NCBI RefSeq assembly: GCF_041435055.1
Contig: NZ_CP108002.1
Span: 7,068,001-7,132,000, forward strand
DNA: 64,000 bases
Source of the DNA: Streptomyces sp. NBC_00341
GTDB taxonomy: Bacteria; Actinomycetota; Actinomycetes; Streptomycetales; Streptomycetaceae
Direction of reading: 5' to 3'
Position 1 is the stretch's first letter. Each line of letters opens with the position of its first letter. Below the pieces are notes generated by a model, which saw nothing but the letters and a program-made list of their open reading frames with translations, was not told the origin of the DNA and did not search any database. This document shows positions 1-8,760 of the stretch, one piece after another. The position numbers and the translations under genes were made by a program.

Positions 1-3000
1 CGTGGCCGTTCTCCAGGTGCACCGTGGTCTTGGTGAACAGCGGGGAGCCGATCGCGTACTCGCCGCTGCCCATGACCAGCGGGTAGAAGCCGAGCGAGGA
101 GAAGAGGAACCAGGCCGACTGCTCGCCGTTGTCCTCGTCGCCGTGGTAGCCCTGGCCGATCTCGCTGCCCGTGTACAGGCGGCCGAGGACCTCGCGGACC
201 TTCTCCTGCGTCTTGTACGGCTCGGAGGCCGCGTCGTACATGTACGTGACGTGGTGCGCCACCTGGTTGCTGTGGCCGTACTGGCCCATCCGCACGTCAC
301 GGGCCTCCGTCATCTCGTGGATGACGCCGCCGTAGCTGCCGACGAACTCCGGGCCCGCCGTCTCCGGGGTGGCGAAGTACGTGTCCAGCTTCTTGCCCAG
401 GGCGTTCCGGCCGCCGTACAGGTTGGCCAGGCCCTTGCTGTCCTGCGGGGCGGTGAAGGCGTAGCCCCAGCCGTTGGTCTCCGTGTAGTCGTAGCCCCAC
501 ACGCGCGGGTCGTACTGGTCGGACGGCAGCCGCCAGTCACCCTTGGCGTCCTTGCCCTGGAAGAAGCCGGCCTTGTCGTCGAACAGCTCGACGTAGTTGC
601 GGGCCCGGTTCATGAAGTACTCGGACTCGTCCTTGTAGCGCTGCTTGTGCGTCTTCTTGTAGAGCGCCTGGCCCATCTGCGCGATGCCGTAGTCGTTGAC
701 GTAACCCTCCATCGACCAGGACATGCCCTCGTGGGTCGTGGTGTCGGCGTACCCGACGAACGGGGACGTCTCCATGCCCTTGCGGCCGACGCCCGAGGAC
801 GGCGGGACCACCGTGGCGTTCTTCAGGGCCGCGTCGTACGCCGCCTCCGCGTCGAACTTCACGCCCTTGACGTAGGCGTCCGCGAACGCCACGTCCGAGG
901 AGGTGCCGGTCATCAGGTCCGAGTAGCCGGGCGAGGACCAGCGGGAGATCCAGCCGCCGTCCTTGTACTGCTGGACGAAGCCGTCCACCATCTCGCCGGC
1001 CTTCTTCGGGGTGAGGAAGGAGTACGCCGGCCACGTCGTCCGGTAGGTGTCCCAGAAGCCGTTGTTGACGTACACCTTGCCGTCGACGATCTTGGCGCCC
1101 GTGTGGGTCGGGGTGTCCGAGCCGACCTGCGGCGAGAACGGCGAGGCGTACTTGTCCTTACCGCCGACCTTCTCGAAGCCCGAGTTCGGGTAGAGGTAGA
1201 GCCGGTACATGCTGGAGTACAGCGTGGTCAGCTGGTCGGCGCTCGCGCCCTCCACCTCGACCTTGCCCAGCAGGTCGTCCCAGGCGTCCTGGGCCTTGTT
1301 CTCGACCCGGTCGAAGGAGCGCGAGGCGGGGATCTCCGCGGCCAGGTTCTGCTTCGCCTGGTCGATGCTGATCAGCGAGGTGGCGAGGCGCAGGTTGACG
1401 GTGCGGTCCTTGCCCGCGTCGAAGCGCAGGTAGCCGGTCACATCGTCACCGCCGCCGCCGGACAGCTTGCCGCTGCCGGTGACGGGGGCGTCGAAGGTGC
1501 CGTAGACGAAGAGCCGGGTGGCGCCCGTCGAACCGCCGCTCTTCACGTCGGAGAACCCGGTGAAGGAGCTGGTCTTCGGGTCGAGGGTGAGCCCGCCGTC
1601 GTTGGAGACGTTGTCGAAGACCATGCTCGCGTCCTTGCCCGGATACGTGAACCGCATCCGCGCCGCGTGGTCGGTCGGCGTCATCTCGGCCTTGAGGCCG
1701 TTCTCGAACGTGACCCCGTAGTAGTGGGGCCTCGCCGTCTCGTTCTCGTGCTTGAACGGCAGCGCGCGTGCCTCGCGGGAGGCGTCCGGGGTGCCGGAGG
1801 CCGCAGAGGGCATCAGCTGGAAGGTCTGCCGGTCGCCCATCCAGGGGCTCGGCTCATGACTCGCGCTGAGGGCCTGCATGGTGGGCAGGTTGTCCGCGTT
1901 GTTGCCCGAGGCGTAGTCGTACAGCCAGCTCGTCGATCCGGCGTTGGTCACCGGGGTCCAGAAGTTGAAACCGTTGGGGACGGCGGTGGCGGGGAAGTTG
2001 TTGCCCCGCGAGAAGCTGCCGCTGGAGTTGGTGCCGCGGACGGTCGAGGCGTAGTCCGAGAGGTGCGCCTTGCGCTTCTCGGGCGCCTTCGGGGCGATCT
2101 TGACGTCGTCGATCCAGCCCTGGAACTTCGACGGCCCCTTGGGGGAGTCGTACGCGACGAGGATCCGGTCGACGGTCTTGCCCGCCGCGACCGTGCCGAT
2201 GCGTGCGTCGACCTTGTTCCACTGGTTGACGTACAGCCGCTTGGCGTCGGCCTGGCCCTGCGGGGTCAGCAGACCGCCGTTGGAGTCGGTGGCGCGCAGG
2301 TCGCTGAGGTAGGTGCCGTCGGTGAACGCCAGGTCCACCGCGACGTGCGTGGCCGGGTAGGACAGGTCCGTCTCGCCCATCTGGGGGTAGACCAGATAGG
2401 ACAGCTCGGTGTCCCGGGTGACGGCGGTGTTGACGTCGAAGACCTTGTTGTACGAGTAGGCCCGGCCGTCCGCCTTGTGGGTGCCCGCGTAACGCAGCGC
2501 CTTCTTGCCGGTGAAGCCCGCGCCGGCCTTGGCGGTGGGGGAGCCGGAGGGGCCGCGGTCGATCTGGCTGCGCATGTCGTCGGGGGCCGGGGCGGAGGTG
2601 TCCCCGTCGGAGAACTGGACGTCGGCGAGCTGGGTCGCGTCGTCGGCGCCGTTGTTCTTCGTGATGTCCAGACGGAAGTGCTGGTAGGCCTTGTCCGTCG
2701 TGAAGTCGTACGACTTGGTCTGGAAGCGCTCGGAGAAGGTCTGGCCGGTCCGCGAGTCCAGGTCCGTCCAGGTCTTGCCGTCCTCGGAGCCCTGGAGCGT
2801 CCAGTCCTTCGGGTCCCGTTCGTCGTGGTCGTCGGCGGAGGTCAGCGCGTAGGTGACGACCTTGACCGGCTCGGACAGATCGAACTCGGCCCAGGCGGTG
2901 GGCTTGAACGACAGCCACTTCGTACCGGATTCACCGTCGACGAGGTTCTCCTTCACCTCGCCGCCGCCGGTGTTCTCGTCGCTCGCGCGGACGTCTGTGA

Positions 3001-3292
3001 CCTTGTCGGTGACATTGCCCGGTATTCCGGCGGAGAAGCCGCCATCGATACCCGATGTCCGCTTCTTTCCGTCCGGGCCTTCTTCGACGGTATTGCGCCA
3101 GTCCGGCTGCTTCTCGTCCTCCTCGAAGGAAGAACTGAAAGTCCGGTCGCCCGCAGGCTTATGACCCTTTTCTCCTGACCCGGCCGACTGAGCGGCGGCC
3201 GCGGTGGGGGCTGTCACGACCAGGACCAGTGAAGCCGCGATCAGCGCGACCGTGCTGTTTTGTCTCTTGCGAGAACCGTGTCGGGGCTGCAT
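1..3292 (-). CDS. Secreted GH92 family alpha-mannosidase, 3' end cut by window edge
   Basis: Exo-acting alpha-1,2-mannosidase-type glycoside hydrolase of family GH92, probably exported to trim mannose from glycans. The first 1097 residues are present. Residues 1-38 form a signal peptide with a basic start and a hydrophobic core. A discoidin (F5/8 type C)-like module follows at about 85-210, then a second beta-sandwich region, then the GH92 core from about residue 470. GH92 motifs seen are GFWDTYRTTWP, SSPGYSDLMTGTSS, HEGMSWSMEGYVNDYG and the catalytic-site stretch DEDNGEQSAWF near the left edge; the C-terminus is outside the window. The ATG at 3292 is chosen because GGGAGG lies about 10 bases upstream. 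It is divergent from ngcE and has a palindromic operator just upstream. Linkage identity (alpha-1,2 or other) cannot be read from the sequence. Confidence 0.93.
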   Translation of the reverse strand, partial: MQPRHGSRKRQNSTVALIAASLVLVVTAPTAAAAQSAGSGEKGHKPAGDRTFSSSFEEDEKQPDWRNTVEEGPDGKKRTSGIDGGFSAGIPGNVTDKVTDVRASDENTGGGEVKENLVDGESGTKWLSFKPTAWAEFDLSEPVKVVTYALTSADDHDERDPKDWTLQGSEDGKTWTDLDSRTGQTFSERFQTKSYDFTTDKAYQHFRLDITKNNGADDATQLADVQFSDGDTSAPAPDDMRSQIDRGPSGSPTAKAGAGFTGKKALRYAGTHKADGRAYSYNKVFDVNTAVTRDTELSYLVYPQMGETDLSYPATHVAVDLAFTDGTYLSDLRATDSNGGLLTPQGQADAKRLYVNQWNKVDARIGTVAAGKTVDRILVAYDSPKGPSKFQGWIDDVKIAPKAPEKRKAHLSDYASTVRGTNSSGSFSRGNNFPATAVPNGFNFWTPVTNAGSTSWLYDYASGNNADNLPTMQALSASHEPSPWMGDRQTFQLMPSAASGTPDASREARALPFKHENETARPHYYGVTFENGLKAEMTPTDHAARMRFTYPGKDASMVFDNVSNDGGLTLDPKTSSFTGFSDVKSGGSTGATRLFVYGTFDAPVTGSGKLSGGGGDDVTGYLRFDAGKDRTVNLRLATSLISIDQAKQNLAAEIPASRSFDRVENKAQDAWDDLLGKVEVEGASADQLTTLYSSMYRLYLYPNSGFEKVGGKDKYASPFSPQVGSDTPTHTGAKIVDGKVYVNNGFWDTYRTTWPAYSFLTPKKAGEMVDGFVQQYKDGGWISRWSSPGYSDLMTGTSSDVAFADAYVKGVKFDAEAAYDAALKNATVVPPSSGVGRKGMETSPFVGYADTTTHEGMSWSMEGYVNDYGIAQMGQALYKKTHKQRYKDESEYFMNRARNYVELFDDKAGFFQGKDAKGDWRLPSDQYDPRVWGYDYTETNGWGYAFTAPQDSKGLANLYGGRNALGKKLDTYFATPETAGPEFVGSYGGVIHEMTEARDVRMGQYGHSNQVAHHVTYMYDAASEPYKTQEKVREVLGRLYTGSEIGQGYHGDEDNGEQSAWFLFSSLGFYPLVMGSGEYAIGSPLFTKTTVHLENGH

Positions 3293-3324
3293 GCCGAGCC
3301 ATTCCTCCCGAGGAAGTGCGCTTG

Positions 3325-3336
3325 GACAACGTTGTC
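3325..3336. promoter_or_regulatory. LacI-type operator upstream of the GH92 mannosidase
   Basis: GACAACGTTGTC is a perfect 12-base palindrome with the central CG typical of LacI/GalR operators. It sits 33 bases upstream of the mannosidase ATG, where a bound repressor would block the promoter. No LacI-family gene lies in the window, so the regulator is unknown; it may lie beyond the left edge. Confidence 0.6.
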
Positions 3337-3519
3337 AGAAGCGTGCGCAAGAACCAGTAGGAAGTGAAGTGCCTGGTGGTGTCAAGGGTGTTGGATGGAA
3401 GCCCGGTTCCGAATCAACCGTATTGCGGAAATCGTTACATCTGGAGGAGGCCGCGCGGTGCCGAGGTATCCGCGAGGTCTCAACTCGGGAAAGACTGCCG
3501 CTCAAACCTGCATTCGATC

Positions 3520-3549
3520 TTGCTCAGTTGGGCGCAAGTGGACTATACC
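3520..3549 (+). promoter_or_regulatory. Predicted ngcEFG promoter
   Basis: TTGCTC (3520-3525) and TATACC (3544-3549) are separated by 18 bases, resembling a vegetative sigma-HrdB promoter. The -10 hexamer lies inside the DasR-like site, an arrangement that suits repression by a GntR-family protein. This is inferred from sequence only. Confidence 0.45.
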
Positions 3550-3552
3550 TGT
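3537..3552. promoter_or_regulatory. DasR-responsive element (dre)-like site
   Basis: AGTGGACTATACCTGT resembles the 16-base dre consensus bound by the aminosugar regulator DasR (core TGGTCTAGACCA, with TGG and ACC half-site ends). The downstream genes import N-acetylglucosamine or chitobiose, a class of gene DasR is known to control in Streptomyces. The match is imperfect, mainly in the centre. Confidence 0.6.
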
Positions 3553-3795
3553 CGGCGTCTGCACAGGATTTTTTCATCTGCGCGACAAGGGGGACAACGG
3601 GGTCCGGGCAACTCGACGCGCCACAGGTGCGTCGGCTGGCCCCCTCCCCCTACACCCCCCACTGCAATGGCTAGCCTGCAATCTGCACCACCCAAGCGCA
3701 ACTGACCGCGGTGGCGGGGCCCTTCGCCTGAGGCGAATATCGATGGGCGACCGGTACAACACCGCCTGAGTCCTGGAGAAGGCGAGGACTTGAGC

Positions 3796-5238
3796 ATGGC
3801 ATCCACCTCCGCCCGCAAGAATGAGGGCCTTGGCCGTCGCGACGTGATCAAGCGGTCTGCCGCACTCGGTCTGATCACCGTCCCGACAATGAGCTTCCTG
3901 TCGGCGTGTGCGAGTAGCGACAGCAGCGACGACGACACGGTCAAGAAGGGCAAGACCAGCGCGAAGAACCCGCTGGGCGTCAATGACACGGCCGGTCTCG
4001 ACGTGGTCATCTTCAACGGCGGCTTCGGCGAGCAGTACGCCATCGACGCCGAGAAGCAGTACACCAAGGCCTTCCCCAAGGCCAAGGTCAAGCACACCGC
4101 GACGCAGAAGATCCAGTCGCAGCTGCAGCCGCGCTTCAACGGTGGCACCCCGCCGGACCTGATCGACAACTCGGGCGCCGAGCAGATGGACATGGGTGTC
4201 CTCGTCGGCAAGAAGCAACTGCTCGACCTGACGCCGCTGATGGACGCCCCGTCCTTCGACGACCCGAGCAAGAAGGTCCGCGACACCCTGCGGCCCGGCG
4301 TGCTGGAGATGGGTCAATTCGACGGCGACCCGGTCTGGATCATGTACTACGCGTACACGGTCTACGGCGTCTGGTACTCGCAGACCGCGCTCGACGGTCT
4401 GGACGCCCAGTACCCCGAGACGTGGGACGACATGCTCGCCCTGTGCGAGAAGGCGAAGAAGAAGGGCATCGCCGGCTGGACGTACGCCGGTAAGTACCCC
4501 TACTACCTTCCGTTCTCCCTCTACCCGTTCATCGCCAAGATCGGCGGCCGGGAGGTTCTCGACAAGATCGACAACCTGGAGCCGAACGCCTGGAAGGACC
4601 CGGCCGTCAAGTCGGCGTTCGAGGCGTACTACGAGCTCTACAAGAAGGGGTACATCCTCAAGGGCACCCCGGGCCTGACCCACATCCAGTCGCAGACCGA
4701 GTGGACCAAGGGCAGGGCGCTCTTCATCCCGAACGGTTCGTGGGTGGAGAACGAGGCGGCGCCGACCACGCCCAAGGACTTCAAGATGATGGTCGCGGCG
4801 CCGTCCGGCCTGGACTCGTCCGACAAGCTGCCCTTCGGTACCCTCTGGGCGTCCGGCGGTGAGCCCTTCGTCGTCCCGGCCAAGGCGAAGAACCCCGAGG
4901 GCGGCATGGAGCAGCTGCGCATCATGCTCTCCGAGGCGTCCTCGAAGAACTTCACCAAGCAGGTCAAGTCGCTGAGCGCCTACAACGGTGGCACCGACGG
5001 ACTGACCCTGTCCACGGCCATGCAGGCCGGCGTCGACGTGCTGAAGAAGGCCGGCGACAACGTGGTGAACCCGCGTATGCAGGACTGGTACGCCAAGCTC
5101 CAGAAGGAGCAGATCGGTGCCGGCCTCGGCGAGATGATGGCCGGGCGCCTGACGCCCGCCGAAGCCATCAAGAAGATCCAGGCCTACGCGGACGCCGCGG
5201 CCAAGGACCAGTCCATCAAGCACTACAAGCACCAGTGA
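3796..5238 (+). CDS. ngcE: NgcE: N-acetylglucosamine/N,N'-diacetylchitobiose-binding lipoprotein
   Basis: Extracellular solute-binding protein of a CUT1-type ABC importer for N-acetylglucosamine and chitobiose. The N-terminus has a twin-arginine motif (GRRDVIKRS, residues 13-21), a hydrophobic stretch and a lipobox ending at Cys38 (FLSAC), so it is probably a Tat-exported lipoprotein. The mature part is an SBP-family fold of about 440 residues and agrees closely, from memory, with NgcE of S. olivaceoviridis (for example the GGFGEQYA, NGGTPPDLIDNSGAEQMDMG and C-terminal SIKHYKHQ regions). ATG 3796 is preferred over an in-frame TTG at 3790; GAGG lies 8 bases upstream. It is followed by ngcF and ngcG. 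No ATPase is present in the operon, as usual for systems energised by the shared MsiK ATPase encoded elsewhere. Confidence 0.95.
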   Translation: MASTSARKNEGLGRRDVIKRSAALGLITVPTMSFLSACASSDSSDDDTVKKGKTSAKNPLGVNDTAGLDVVIFNGGFGEQYAIDAEKQYTKAFPKAKVKHTATQKIQSQLQPRFNGGTPPDLIDNSGAEQMDMGVLVGKKQLLDLTPLMDAPSFDDPSKKVRDTLRPGVLEMGQFDGDPVWIMYYAYTVYGVWYSQTALDGLDAQYPETWDDMLALCEKAKKKGIAGWTYAGKYPYYLPFSLYPFIAKIGGREVLDKIDNLEPNAWKDPAVKSAFEAYYELYKKGYILKGTPGLTHIQSQTEWTKGRALFIPNGSWVENEAAPTTPKDFKMMVAAPSGLDSSDKLPFGTLWASGGEPFVVPAKAKNPEGGMEQLRIMLSEASSKNFTKQVKSLSAYNGGTDGLTLSTAMQAGVDVLKKAGDNVVNPRMQDWYAKLQKEQIGAGLGEMMAGRLTPAEAIKKIQAYADAAAKDQSIKHYKHQ

Positions 5239-5288
5239 GTAACCGTCACCAGCGGCGGCACCCGCGGAAAGATCGGGGTCGGTAAACG

Positions 5289-6212
5289 ATGCAGCACGGC
5301 AAGTACCGCTTCATTGTGGGGTTCTTGGTAGTCCCACTGGTGTTGTACGCGGTCTTCGTCATCTGGCCGTTCATCCAGGCCATCTACTATTCGTTCACGG
5401 ACTGGACCGGTCTGAGTCCCGACTTCAAGATGGTCGGCTTCGACAACTACACCAGGATGCTGAAGGACGACATCTTCTGGAAGTCCTTGCAGCACAGCCT
5501 GCTGCTTGTGCTGCTGCTGCCGCTGGTGACGCTGGGCCTCGCGCTCTTCTTCGCCTTCATGCTCAATGTCGGAGGCCGACGGCGCAAGAACGCCGCGGTC
5601 TCCGGCGTGCGGGGTTCGGGTTTCTACAAGATCGCCTACTTCTTCCCGCAGGTGCTGTCGATCGTCATCGTCGCCCTGCTGTTCCAGTTCGCGTTCAACC
5701 CGCGCAGTGGAATGCTGAATTCGGCGCTCAAGGGAGTCGGTCTCGGTTCCATTCAGCCGGACTGGCTGGGTGACCCGAGCCTGGCGCTCATCTGCGTCAT
5801 GTCGGTGCTGATCTGGTCGACGGTCGGATTCTTCGTCGTCCTCTTCTCCGCCGGAATGGCGTCCATTCCGAAGGACTTCTACGAGGCGGCGCTCCTGGAC
5901 GGGGCCACCCGCGTCACGACGTTCTTCCGGATCACCCTGCCGCTGCTCTGGGACACCGTGCAGTCGGGCTGGGTCTACATGGGCATCCTGGCGCTCGGGG
6001 TCGAGGCGTTCACGGCCGTACAGGTCATGACCGTGGGCCCCGGCGGCCCCGACTACTCGACCACCGTCCTGCCGCTGTACGTCTACCAGACGGCGTTCCG
6101 TGACGGCCAGGCCGGATACGCGACGACGATCGGTGTCGGACTGCTCATCATCACCATGGCGTTCGCCGCCATCGTGATGCGACTGGGCCGGCGCGAGCGG
6201 CTGGAGTTCTGA
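5289..6212 (+). CDS. ngcF: NgcF: sugar ABC transporter permease
   Basis: Inner-membrane subunit of the NgcEFG importer, 307 residues, with about six membrane helices beginning at residue 8. The cytoplasmic EAA loop that docks on the ATPase is seen as EAALLDGATRVTTFFRITLP (about residues 198-217). It belongs to the MalF-like binding-protein-dependent permeases. It starts 50 bases after ngcE and shares its direction and promoter. The matching ATPase (MsiK-type) is not in the window. Confidence 0.93.
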   Translation: MQHGKYRFIVGFLVVPLVLYAVFVIWPFIQAIYYSFTDWTGLSPDFKMVGFDNYTRMLKDDIFWKSLQHSLLLVLLLPLVTLGLALFFAFMLNVGGRRRKNAAVSGVRGSGFYKIAYFFPQVLSIVIVALLFQFAFNPRSGMLNSALKGVGLGSIQPDWLGDPSLALICVMSVLIWSTVGFFVVLFSAGMASIPKDFYEAALLDGATRVTTFFRITLPLLWDTVQSGWVYMGILALGVEAFTAVQVMTVGPGGPDYSTTVLPLYVYQTAFRDGQAGYATTIGVGLLIITMAFAAIVMRLGRRERLEF

Positions 6213-6306
6213 TGCCGTGCTCCCCGGGGCGCGGTGCCCGGACCCCCAGCAGGCAAGACAGCCCGGCCGCGGCGGCCGGCTCGACAGTAGTACGAGGTGA
6301 GCACAC

Positions 6307-7224
6307 GTGAAGGCCACTGACACCCCTCCCGTGGATAAGGTGACGGAACCGGCCCCCGTGTCCAAGGCGTCCGCACCGGCCGAGAAGGCGAAGAGCAGCG
6401 AGGGCAAGGTCCTCAACGTCTTCTCGCACGGCGTACTGGTCATCTGGGCGATCCTGGTGGTCCTGCCGCTGCTCTGGGCGATCATGGCCTCGTTCAAGAC
6501 AGATGACTCGATCCTGTCGACGCCGTGGGCGCTGCCGGACAAGCTTCACTTCGAGAACTGGTCGCGTGCCTGGAGTCAGGCGCACATGAGCGATTACTTC
6601 TTGAACACCATTTTGGTGGTGGGCGGTTCGCTCATCGGCACCCTGCTGCTCGGCTCGATGGCGGCGTACGTGCTGGCGCGGTTCGACTTCCCCGGCAACC
6701 GCTTCATCTACTACATGTTCATCGGCGGGATGAGCTTCCCGATCATCCTGGCGCTGGTCCCGCTGTTCTTCGTCATGAACAACATGGGCCTGCTGAACAC
6801 ACGGCACGGACTGATCATGGTCTACATCGCGTACTCGCTGCCGTTCACCGTCTTCTTCCTCACCTCGTTCTTCCGCTCGTTGCCGAGTTCGGTGGCGGAG
6901 GCGGCGATGCTCGACGGTGCCTCGCACACCCGGACGTTCTTCCAGGTGATGCTTCCGATGGCGAAGCCCGGCCTGATCAGCGTCGGTATCTTCAACTTCC
7001 TCGGGCAGTGGAACCAGTACCTGCTGCCAACGGTGCTGAACACCGATCCGAAGTACCGGGTGCTCTCCCAGGGGCTGGTCGAACTGGCCAACGGGCAGGG
7101 CTACAAGGGCGACTGGTCCGGGCTCTTCGCCGGCTTGGTGATGGCGATGCTGCCGGTCCTCGCGGCCTACATCATCTTCCAGCGCCAGGTGGTGGCGGGC
7201 CTCACCGCGGGAGCGGTGAAGTAA
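6307..7224 (+). CDS. ngcG: NgcG: sugar ABC transporter permease
   Basis: Second membrane subunit (MalG-like), 305 residues. A polar, lysine/proline-rich cytoplasmic tail of about 40 residues precedes six predicted helices. The EAA loop reads EAAMLDGASHTRTFFQVMLP near residue 200. GTG 6307 is chosen because GAGGTGA lies about 6 bases upstream. It is the last gene of the ngc operon and is followed by a 14-bp terminator hairpin. Confidence 0.93.
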   Translation: MKATDTPPVDKVTEPAPVSKASAPAEKAKSSEGKVLNVFSHGVLVIWAILVVLPLLWAIMASFKTDDSILSTPWALPDKLHFENWSRAWSQAHMSDYFLNTILVVGGSLIGTLLLGSMAAYVLARFDFPGNRFIYYMFIGGMSFPIILALVPLFFVMNNMGLLNTRHGLIMVYIAYSLPFTVFFLTSFFRSLPSSVAEAAMLDGASHTRTFFQVMLPMAKPGLISVGIFNFLGQWNQYLLPTVLNTDPKYRVLSQGLVELANGQGYKGDWSGLFAGLVMAMLPVLAAYIIFQRQVVAGLTAGAVK

Positions 7225-7252
7225 CTCCTCGAACGCTCGCACCGAACGACCG

Positions 7253-7286
7253 AACCGCCCGCCGGCATCCTCGCCGGCGGGCGGTT
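7253..7286 (+). terminator. ngcEFG terminator hairpin
   Basis: Perfect 14-bp GC-rich stem (7253-7266 with 7273-7286) and a 6-base loop, 28 bases after the ngcG stop. A short T-containing tract (CGTCTGTTTA) follows. Confidence 0.85.
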
Positions 7287-7404
7287 CGTCTGTTTACGGG
7301 GGAGTTCGCAGGGGTCGCGGTGCGAGGGTCCGGTGCTCATCCGAGGCTTCGACTGCTCAAGGTCTTGACGGGGAGTACCCCAAAACGCTCAGCTTAGAGT
7401 TCAC

Positions 7405-8637
7405 ATGTTGGAGAATATGGCAGGAGTGAGAGAGTCGATGGAGACTCCGGGGTCGCAGACATCTCTGCATCGCGCCAACCTTGAGCGGGTCGTGCGCGCC
7501 GTACGTATGGCGGGGTCACTCACCCAGGCGGAGATCGCCAGGAGCACGGGCCTCTCCGCGGCCACCGTCTCCAATATCGTTCGCGAACTGAAAGAGGGCG
7601 GCACCGTCGAGGTGACCCCCACCTCCGCCGGCGGCCGCCGCGCGCGCAGCGTCTCCCTCAGCGGCGACGCGGGCATCGTCATCGGCGTCGATTTCGGGCA
7701 TACGCACCTGCGGGTGGCGGTCGGCAACCTGGCCCACCAGGTGCTGGCGGAGGAGTCCGAGCCGCTGGACGTGGACGCCTCCTCCGCCGAGGGCTTCGGA
7801 CGGGCCGAACAGCTGGTCAACCGGCTGATCGAGACGACCGGGATCAGCCCCGGCAAGGTGATCGGGGTCGGCCTCGGTGTACCCGGCCCGATCGACGTCG
7901 AGTCCGGCACGCTGGGCTCCACGTCGATCCTGCCGGGCTGGACGGGCATCAACCCCAGGGAAGAGCTGGCCGGACGCCTCGGGGTGCCGGTCTACGTCGA
8001 CAACGACGCCAACCTCGGGGCCTTGGGGGAGCTGGTCTGGGGGAGCGGCCGGGGGGTCAGCGACCTCGCGTACATCAAGGTCGCCAGCGGTGTCGGCGCC
8101 GGTCTGGTGATCGACGGGCACATCTACCGGGGGCCCGGCGGCACGGCCGGCGAGATCGGCCACATCACCCTCGACGAATCGGGCCCGGTCTGCCGCTGCG
8201 GCAACCGGGGATGCCTGGAGACGTTCACTGCTGCCCGGTACGTGCTGCCGCTGCTCCAGCCCAGCCACGGCCCCGATCTCACCATGGAGCGGGTGGTCCA
8301 GCTGGCCCGTGAGGGCGATCCGGGGTGCCGCCGGGTGATCGGTGACGTCGGGCGGCACATCGGCAGCGGGGTGGCGAACCTCTGCAACCTGCTGAACCCC
8401 AGCCGGGTGGTGCTCGGCGGCTCGCTCGCGGAGGCCGGCGAACTGGTCCTCGGACCGATCCGCGACTCGGTCGCGCGCTACTCCATCCCCAGCGCCGCGC
8501 GGCAGCTGTCGGTGCTCCCCGGGGCGCTCGGCGGCCGGGCGGAGGTGCTGGGCGCGCTGGCCCTCGTCCTGAGCGAGATGGGGGATTCAACCCTTTTGGA
8601 GAGCACCCTCCCCACAGCGACTCCTGCCTTCACTTAG
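7405..8637 (+). CDS. rok7B7: ROK-family transcriptional regulator, Rok7B7-like
   Basis: Sugar-responsive regulator, about 410 residues. An N-terminal winged helix-turn-helix (LTQAEIARSTGLSAATVSNI, about residues 37-56) is followed by the ROK sugar-kinase fold. The ROK zinc motif is intact as CRCGNRGCLE, with EIGH just before it. The position between ngcEFG and xylFGH and the sequence match, from memory, Rok7B7 of S. coelicolor, reported to influence xylose uptake, carbon catabolite repression and antibiotic production. In-frame starts at ATG 7405, ATG 7417, GTG 7426 and ATG 7438 are all possible. The last fits family alignments best (METPGSQTSL) and has GGAG 11 bases upstream, so the first 11 residues are uncertain. 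Confidence 0.92.
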   Translation: MLENMAGVRESMETPGSQTSLHRANLERVVRAVRMAGSLTQAEIARSTGLSAATVSNIVRELKEGGTVEVTPTSAGGRRARSVSLSGDAGIVIGVDFGHTHLRVAVGNLAHQVLAEESEPLDVDASSAEGFGRAEQLVNRLIETTGISPGKVIGVGLGVPGPIDVESGTLGSTSILPGWTGINPREELAGRLGVPVYVDNDANLGALGELVWGSGRGVSDLAYIKVASGVGAGLVIDGHIYRGPGGTAGEIGHITLDESGPVCRCGNRGCLETFTAARYVLPLLQPSHGPDLTMERVVQLAREGDPGCRRVIGDVGRHIGSGVANLCNLLNPSRVVLGGSLAEAGELVLGPIRDSVARYSIPSAARQLSVLPGALGGRAEVLGALALVLSEMGDSTLLESTLPTATPAFT

Positions 8638-8638
8638 A

Positions 8639-8667
8639 TAACGAATGGCACCGTTGTCATCTCGTTA
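8639..8667. promoter_or_regulatory. Nested inverted repeats upstream of xylF, candidate sugar-regulator operator
   Basis: An inner imperfect palindrome TGGCACCGTTGTCA (8646-8659) lies inside an outer perfect repeat TAACGA (8639-8644) / TCGTTA (8662-8667). Both share almost the same centre. It lies between the ROK gene and xylF, so it may bind Rok7B7 or a LacI-type repressor. The inner half GTTGTC is shared with the site near the GH92 gene. Confidence 0.5.
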
Positions 8668-8760
8668 AGGATTTACTCCTTGACGCTGGCCTCGCGGCCG
8701 AGTTGACTTCCAGCCACCTCGGCCGCAACGCTGCGGCCTCGTCAGGGAGGCACACCCGTA

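Larger units (their letters stand above)
3293..3795. other. Divergent regulatory region between the GH92 gene and ngcE
   Basis: No gene is supported in these 503 bases; the open frames here lack a ribosome-binding site and coding bias. It holds the LacI-type palindrome next to the mannosidase start, and the promoter plus DasR-like site for ngcE. The remainder, including the long leader from about 3556 to 3790, shows no structure I can name. The ngcE leader is about 240 bases if the proposed promoter is the one used. Confidence 0.6.

Noticed and set aside
2..3178. A 1058-codon open frame on the plus strand opposite the GH92 gene
   Set aside because: High G+C keeps the antisense frame open. 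The translation is Arg/Val/Leu-rich without domains, while the minus strand encodes clear GH92 motifs.
3293..3795. Small genes in the ngcE leader region
   Set aside because: Several short frames exist on both strands but none has a ribosome-binding site or the G+C-third-position bias of the neighbours.
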